A stretch of DNA of 64,000 nt. Source: an uncultured Alphaproteobacteria bacterium. Lineage in GTDB: Bacteria > Pseudomonadota > Alphaproteobacteria > HIMB59. The stretch spans positions 98,695-162,694 of the forward strand of contig CACABO010000002.1 of NCBI GenBank assembly GCA_902530745.1, read 5' to 3'. The notes under the pieces were generated by a model. It ran no database searches. It was not told the DNA's origin and saw only the letters and a list, made by a program, of their open reading frames with translations. This document shows positions 59,467 to 64,000 of this stretch, piece by piece (the stretch's first letter is position 1; every line of letters begins with the position of its first letter). The position numbers and the translations under genes were made by a program.

Positions 59467-60957
59467 ATGAGTATCTTTAGATTCCTAGATAATATTCCAA
59501 CTGTTCTTTTCACAATCATTTGGATTGTATTACTCGGTGCAATAACTTTAGGTGCACCATATATTTCTATTGAAGACATAAAAATTCTTATCACAATTAA
59601 AGATAATGAATTAGTTTCAAATTTTTCAGAGTTTTTCAATCCACATTTGATATTTCTAAATATCGCATCAAAGCTCACAAATTTTTTTGGTTTTAACAAT
59701 TACTTTCTATTTAGACTACCAAATTTTATATACTTAGGATTATTAATTTTTGTCTCATATAAAATTATTAAATTAAAATTTTATGACCTCAATTATTTAA
59801 TGCCTCTTACAGCAGTGATGTTGAGTGGCACAATTTTAATTTCAATGACAACCATTGATAGTTCTCTTATTTCAGGCTTGGTGACTTTATTAATATTCTA
59901 TTATTTACTAAAAATTTTCGATGATGAAAACTTCTATAATGTATTTTTTTTTATATTATTTAGTTTAATTGCATTAATTCTCAATAATTTCTATTTTGTT
60001 ATATTAATAACATTTTTGATATTCATAAAATTATTTAATTTAAAGCTAGAGAAAAAAAAACGTCTTAACTTAATTTCTTATCTAAGTTTTATTTATATAT
60101 CTTTTTTAGTTTTTCTGATTATTCAGGGTATTAATAAAACGGATTACTATTCCATCCTTAATTTCGATCCAAATATTTTATTAAAGAAACTTTCAAAGAG
60201 TGTTATTTTTTTACTACCTTTATTAAGTTTGCTAATTATTTCTATTTTTTATAATGGCATAAAAAGAATTAACTGGAATAAGGAATTGATTATATTCCTT
60301 TTTTCAATAATTCTTTGTTGGTTTATGTTTATTTTTTCTAATAAATTAAATATATCGATTTTAGTCTTTTTATTACCAATAATGTCTATTTATATTTTTA
60401 GAACACTAGAATTTGTTGAATTAAAATGGTCGAAAATAGTTTTAGTTACCCTTTTTTTTATACCTGCAGGCATAATTTATTTTGATACCTCCCTTTATCA
60501 CAGTACTTCAGAGATACCTCAGATAAATTATATTTTTTATTTAATGATAATTTTAGTATCATTAATTAATCCAGTTTTTTCTCTCCAAGGAAAATCCTTA
60601 ACTACAGTATATAAAACTATCTCATTTTCTTTGATTTTAGTTGTGTTTTTTACTTCAGTCTTTTTTTATTCACAGTATAAGAATAAAACATTGAGTCCCG
60701 TTATCTATGATACTTTAAAAAATGATTTAAATTGTGATATAAAAAAATCCGAATTTATATTGGAAGAAAATTATCCACTAGATTTAATGTTGTTTTTTAG
60801 TGACAAAGTGAAACCAGACTATTTTTCAGATTGCCAAATAGAATTCAAATTTAGTTCCCTTGATACAACGCCAATAGAAGATAGTGACTCAATAAATAAA
60901 ACCATACTCGATATGACAACAAAATCATTCATAAATATCAACTTTAATAAATTATGA
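59467..60957 (+). CDS. Polytopic membrane protein, GT-C/ArnT-like (putative)
   Basis: ~12 hydrophobic segments; 4-nt overlap with the PAP2 gene; topology reminiscent of GT39-type transferases. Confidence 0.45.
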   Translation: MSIFRFLDNIPTVLFTIIWIVLLGAITLGAPYISIEDIKILITIKDNELVSNFSEFFNPHLIFLNIASKLTNFFGFNNYFLFRLPNFIYLGLLIFVSYKIIKLKFYDLNYLMPLTAVMLSGTILISMTTIDSSLISGLVTLLIFYYLLKIFDDENFYNVFFFILFSLIALILNNFYFVILITFLIFIKLFNLKLEKKKRLNLISYLSFIYISFLVFLIIQGINKTDYYSILNFDPNILLKKLSKSVIFLLPLLSLLIISIFYNGIKRINWNKELIIFLFSIILCWFMFIFSNKLNISILVFLLPIMSIYIFRTLEFVELKWSKIVLVTLFFIPAGIIYFDTSLYHSTSEIPQINYIFYLMIILVSLINPVFSLQGKSLTTVYKTISFSLILVVFFTSVFFYSQYKNKTLSPVIYDTLKNDLNCDIKKSEFILEENYPLDLMLFFSDKVKPDYFSDCQIEFKFSSLDTTPIEDSDSINKTILDMTTKSFININFNKL

Positions 60958-62390
60958 CTTTCTTCAATCAGTTAAACTCGCAAGAAAAAAGAATAAGTAT
61001 TTATCTGCTAATTGGAGCTTTTTTTTTCTTATTATTTGATTATTCAGTAGCTTCTTTTTTTGACAGTATTAATCATCAAACAAAGTCTCTTTTTGGAACA
61101 CTCACTCACTTTGGTGACTCTTTATATTTTTTTGTACCTACTATTTTAATCTGGGGCTTAATAAAAATTATCAAAAGTAAAAATCAGATTATGGAAACTG
61201 TAAGTGACATTAGTCTATTTATTTTTTTAAATATCTTATTAAGTGGCATAGTTACACAAATATTAAAACATATCTTTGGAAGACCACGGCCAGTCTTATA
61301 TAATGGCTTTGAATTAAAATCGTTAGATATAATACAATTTGACTCCAAATGGCATTCATTCCCATCAGGTCATACCGCAACTATTTTTGCTTTTATCTTT
61401 TGTATGATATTTCTCTTTCCGAAAATTAAAAATGCATTGATAACCATTGCAATTATAATTGCATCCACGAGAGTCATAGTCGGTGCTCACTTTATTAGTG
61501 ATATCTTTGGTGGCACGCTTGTTGCATATCTTTCAACAATATTTATTTCAAAAAAACTAGCAGATAAAAAAAAGCTATTTACATCAGAGAATGACAAATT
61601 AATCCCAAACAATAACGTTGAAATAATTTCAAGTAATATTTCCAATTTTTATACAAACATTTTCTCTCTTTACTTGAATTTTAATTTTTACTTTAAAACC
61701 CTAACCATAACCCTCCTACTCTCTATAGTATTTTTCATATTTCCCTCATTAGACATAACTGTTAGTGGCCTATTTTTTGGACAGGACGGTAAATTTATTG
61801 CTTCAGAGTCTGACTGGTTTATCTATTTTGTTCGTAAGATGTTGCTACCACTTATGGCTTTATTAGTTTTTTTTGTCCCCATAGCTGCTGTTTTCAAACA
61901 AATTTATTATAAAGAAAAAATTTTAAATGTTGCTGTTAGAGAATGGGTTTACTTGTTTTCTTGTCTTATTGTCGGAACAGGTATTGTTGTAAACTCTATT
62001 TTTAAAAATTTGTGGGGTCGTGCAAGGCCTAATGACACCATTCAATTTGGAGGAGAAGAGCCATTTACCATTCCATGGTTAAATGTTGATTATTGCAGTA
62101 CCAATTGTAGTTTCGTTTCAGGTGACGTGTCTTTTTTTACGTTATCTTTAGCTTTACTAATTATATTCAATAAAACTTCATGGAACACATTTGCATATGC
62201 CTCAATTCTTTTAATCTCATTATTAAGAATTATGGAGGGTGATCATTTTTTGAGTGATACGATTATGAGTTTTATAATCACATATGTAATAATTAAGGGG
62301 CTCAATGATATCTTTAAAAATTTTCCAGAGGATCTTAATTTAAATCAATTAAAAAAACCTTCTTGGCTGACTAAGAAAAAGTCTAATTAA
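60954..62390 (+). CDS. Membrane protein with two tandem PAP2 phosphatase domains
   Basis: KHIFGRPRPVLYNG / FPSGHTATIFAF / RVIVGAHFISDIFGG, and KNLWGRARPNDTIQFGG / CSFVSGDVSFF / RIMEGDHFLSDTIMSF. Confidence 0.88.
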   Translation: MTFFNQLNSQEKRISIYLLIGAFFFLLFDYSVASFFDSINHQTKSLFGTLTHFGDSLYFFVPTILIWGLIKIIKSKNQIMETVSDISLFIFLNILLSGIVTQILKHIFGRPRPVLYNGFELKSLDIIQFDSKWHSFPSGHTATIFAFIFCMIFLFPKIKNALITIAIIIASTRVIVGAHFISDIFGGTLVAYLSTIFISKKLADKKKLFTSENDKLIPNNNVEIISSNISNFYTNIFSLYLNFNFYFKTLTITLLLSIVFFIFPSLDITVSGLFFGQDGKFIASESDWFIYFVRKMLLPLMALLVFFVPIAAVFKQIYYKEKILNVAVREWVYLFSCLIVGTGIVVNSIFKNLWGRARPNDTIQFGGEEPFTIPWLNVDYCSTNCSFVSGDVSFFTLSLALLIIFNKTSWNTFAYASILLISLLRIMEGDHFLSDTIMSFIITYVIIKGLNDIFKNFPEDLNLNQLKKPSWLTKKKSN

Positions 62391-62422
62391 AAATACATAT
62401 AATTTTATATATATAGATTTTT

Positions 62423-63301
62423 ATGATATTTTATATCGTGAAAAATTTTTTAAGCTTTTTTTTAGTTTCTTTATTAAGTCCATTCTTTTTATTCGCAGCA
62501 GATTTGATACCAGAAAAATTGCATGGTACTTGGAGCAATGATTGTTCAAAAGAACAAGATGTTTTTATTATTACTGAAAGTAGCTACTTCAATCTCTATG
62601 AAAGTCAGGATGAAATAGACGAGTATGCGTATTTCTATCTTCAGTTTTCAGACTCAAAGAAATATAAAGATTGGATTTATCTGGATGGAGAAATATTTGA
62701 ATTTAAAAATGTTTTTATGAAACTGAATGACGATATTTTAGAGGTTGTATTCGAAGAGCAAGATAATCTAGATGGATCCTATGATTTTTTGAATAATACT
62801 AACAACACTTTTACATATGCTAAATGCGATAACACGCCTGCTAGTTTAACTCTATTATTTGGAGAGGTATTATCATATATGAATTCAAAGGCATCTTTAT
62901 CCTGTTCAAATTTCTCCAAGAATAAGGGAAAGTGCTTTGAAGATGTTTTTAGTTTTTTAGATGTCTCTGGTAATAAAGCACTTTCAAATGCTGAGATTAA
63001 TAGGGCTTCTAAACTTTTAGTTTTTTTTAGCACAATAAATGGGCAAGAATTTGATGAGGCAGGTCTGTTTGGAATAATTTCTAGTTATGCTATCACCCCC
63101 TTACTTACTAAAGTTATTTTAAATAATTTTGATTTTGACAACAGTGCAGATCTCACACTAGAAGAAATACTTCAAGACAGAGAGGGTTTATTTGATTTAG
63201 ATTTTAGTGAAAATGATCAAATAGAAATAGATAATCAAAAAATTAACGAGCAAATTAGAGATTTCATTAATAAGCTTCAAGGTTTAGGGAGTTTTTTATA
63301 A
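62423..63301 (+). CDS. Secreted protein with putative EF-hand motifs
   Basis: Signal peptide; FLDVSGNKALSNAEINRASKLL and FDFDNSADLTLEEIL EF-hand-like loops. Confidence 0.6.
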   Translation: MIFYIVKNFLSFFLVSLLSPFFLFAADLIPEKLHGTWSNDCSKEQDVFIITESSYFNLYESQDEIDEYAYFYLQFSDSKKYKDWIYLDGEIFEFKNVFMKLNDDILEVVFEEQDNLDGSYDFLNNTNNTFTYAKCDNTPASLTLLFGEVLSYMNSKASLSCSNFSKNKGKCFEDVFSFLDVSGNKALSNAEINRASKLLVFFSTINGQEFDEAGLFGIISSYAITPLLTKVILNNFDFDNSADLTLEEILQDREGLFDLDFSENDQIEIDNQKINEQIRDFINKLQGLGSFL

Positions 63302-63477
63302 ATAAAACTGCCGGTTCAGCAAGGATTCGAACCCTGACTAAATGATCCGAAGTTATTTCAGATTAATTATTATTTCACTATATCAACAATATTAGAGAAA
63401 AAGTTTTCACACACTTTTCGCACAATTTTTAGATAATTTGGATTGATCAATTAATGAAATTTAAATAATTTTTATCT

Positions 63478-64000
63478 GTGAAAAAATTTTTAGGATTAAT
63501 ATTACTTAGTTTTTTTTGGTGCAACATCGTTATTGCTGAATGCCAAGAGGGTGATTGTGCCAATGGAGAGGGAACTTTTACTTGGGCAAGTGGCAACCAA
63601 TACGTTGGAGAATTTAAAGATGATTTGAGACACGGACAAGGAACTTTCACTTGGGCAGATGGAGAACAATACATTGGTGAATGGCAAAATGATAAGATGC
63701 TCAAGGGAACTTACACTTATGCTAATGGTGATAAATATGTTGGAGAATATTTAGATAATTTTATAAGGCACGGACAAGGAACTTTCACTTGGGCAAGTGG
63801 CGACCAATACGTTGGAGAATGGCAAAATAATAAGAGACACGGACAAGGAACTATTACTTGGGCAGATGGAGAACAATACATTGGTGAATGGCAAAATAAT
63901 AAGATACTCAAGGGAACTTACACTTATGCGAATGGTAATAAATATGTTGGAAAATGGCAAAATAATCAGAAGCACGACGGAACTTTCACTTGGGCAAATG
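63478..64000 (+). CDS. Secreted MORN-repeat protein (GTG start, truncated by window end; not in the ORF track)
   Basis: MKKFLGLILLSFFWCNIVIAECQEGDCANGEGTFTWASGNQYVGEFKDDLRHGQGTFTWADGEQYIGEWQNDK... repeats of G.YVGEW.....HGQGTFTWA. Confidence 0.9.
   Translation, partial: MKKFLGLILLSFFWCNIVIAECQEGDCANGEGTFTWASGNQYVGEFKDDLRHGQGTFTWADGEQYIGEWQNDKMLKGTYTYANGDKYVGEYLDNFIRHGQGTFTWASGDQYVGEWQNNKRHGQGTITWADGEQYIGEWQNNKILKGTYTYANGNKYVGKWQNNQKHDGTFTWAN
63560..64000 (+). repeat. Tandem MORN-encoding DNA repeats
   Basis: GGACAAGGAACTTTCACTTGGGCA...CAATACGTTGGAGAATGGCAAAATAATAAG recurs several times. Confidence 0.85.

Noticed and set aside
63304-63345. Acceptor piece of a permuted two-piece tmRNA
   Set aside because: No CCA after the T arm, no tag reading frame or pseudoknot region nearby.
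63447-63975. Minus-strand repetitive ORFs (CHSPMYCSPSAQVKVPCPC...)
   Set aside because: Antisense of the MORN repeats; the plus frame gives a signal peptide and a clear MORN consensus.

Overview
AT-rich window from an alphaproteobacterium, probably a marine SAR11-like lineage: GcrA, CarD, a Suv3-like helicase, and low GC. The lineage call is inference. The right part is mostly housekeeping: a ccmABCDEFGH operon, pgk, ftsY/mtaB/dapF, ffh-rpsP-rimM-trmD-rplS-leuCDB-asd, sodB, hsp20 and an amino-acid ABC transporter with bactofilins. The standout is the accessory locus at ~0.8-23.2 kb. It contains a ~4,300-aa LEPR-motif/DUF4347/VCBS-repeat giant surface protein with three five-repeat propeller-like inserts. 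The giant gene is co-transcribed with two HlyD-type adaptors (one with a GAF-like domain) and a PqqD-like/M50 HELGH metalloprotease/HlyD fusion. A divergently encoded TolC-type lipoprotein carries a cadherin-like domain and a SPOR domain. No ABC ATPase and no RTX repeats are present. A palindromic operator (ACCCA-N3-TGGGT) lies upstream of the tolC/giant-gene divergon, of an orphan gene, and twice in tandem upstream of a winged-helix-like regulator, which suggests a dedicated regulon. Other points of interest: a divergent intergenic region with a sigma70-like promoter, stacked hairpins and an intrinsic terminator (sRNA or attenuator) before an untracked 41-aa membrane smORF and an aminotransferase; a terminator-like hairpin directly in front of ffh; an untracked ccmD; a secreted MORN-repeat ORF at the right edge; and Lys-rich and acidic tails on CarD, S16 and L19.
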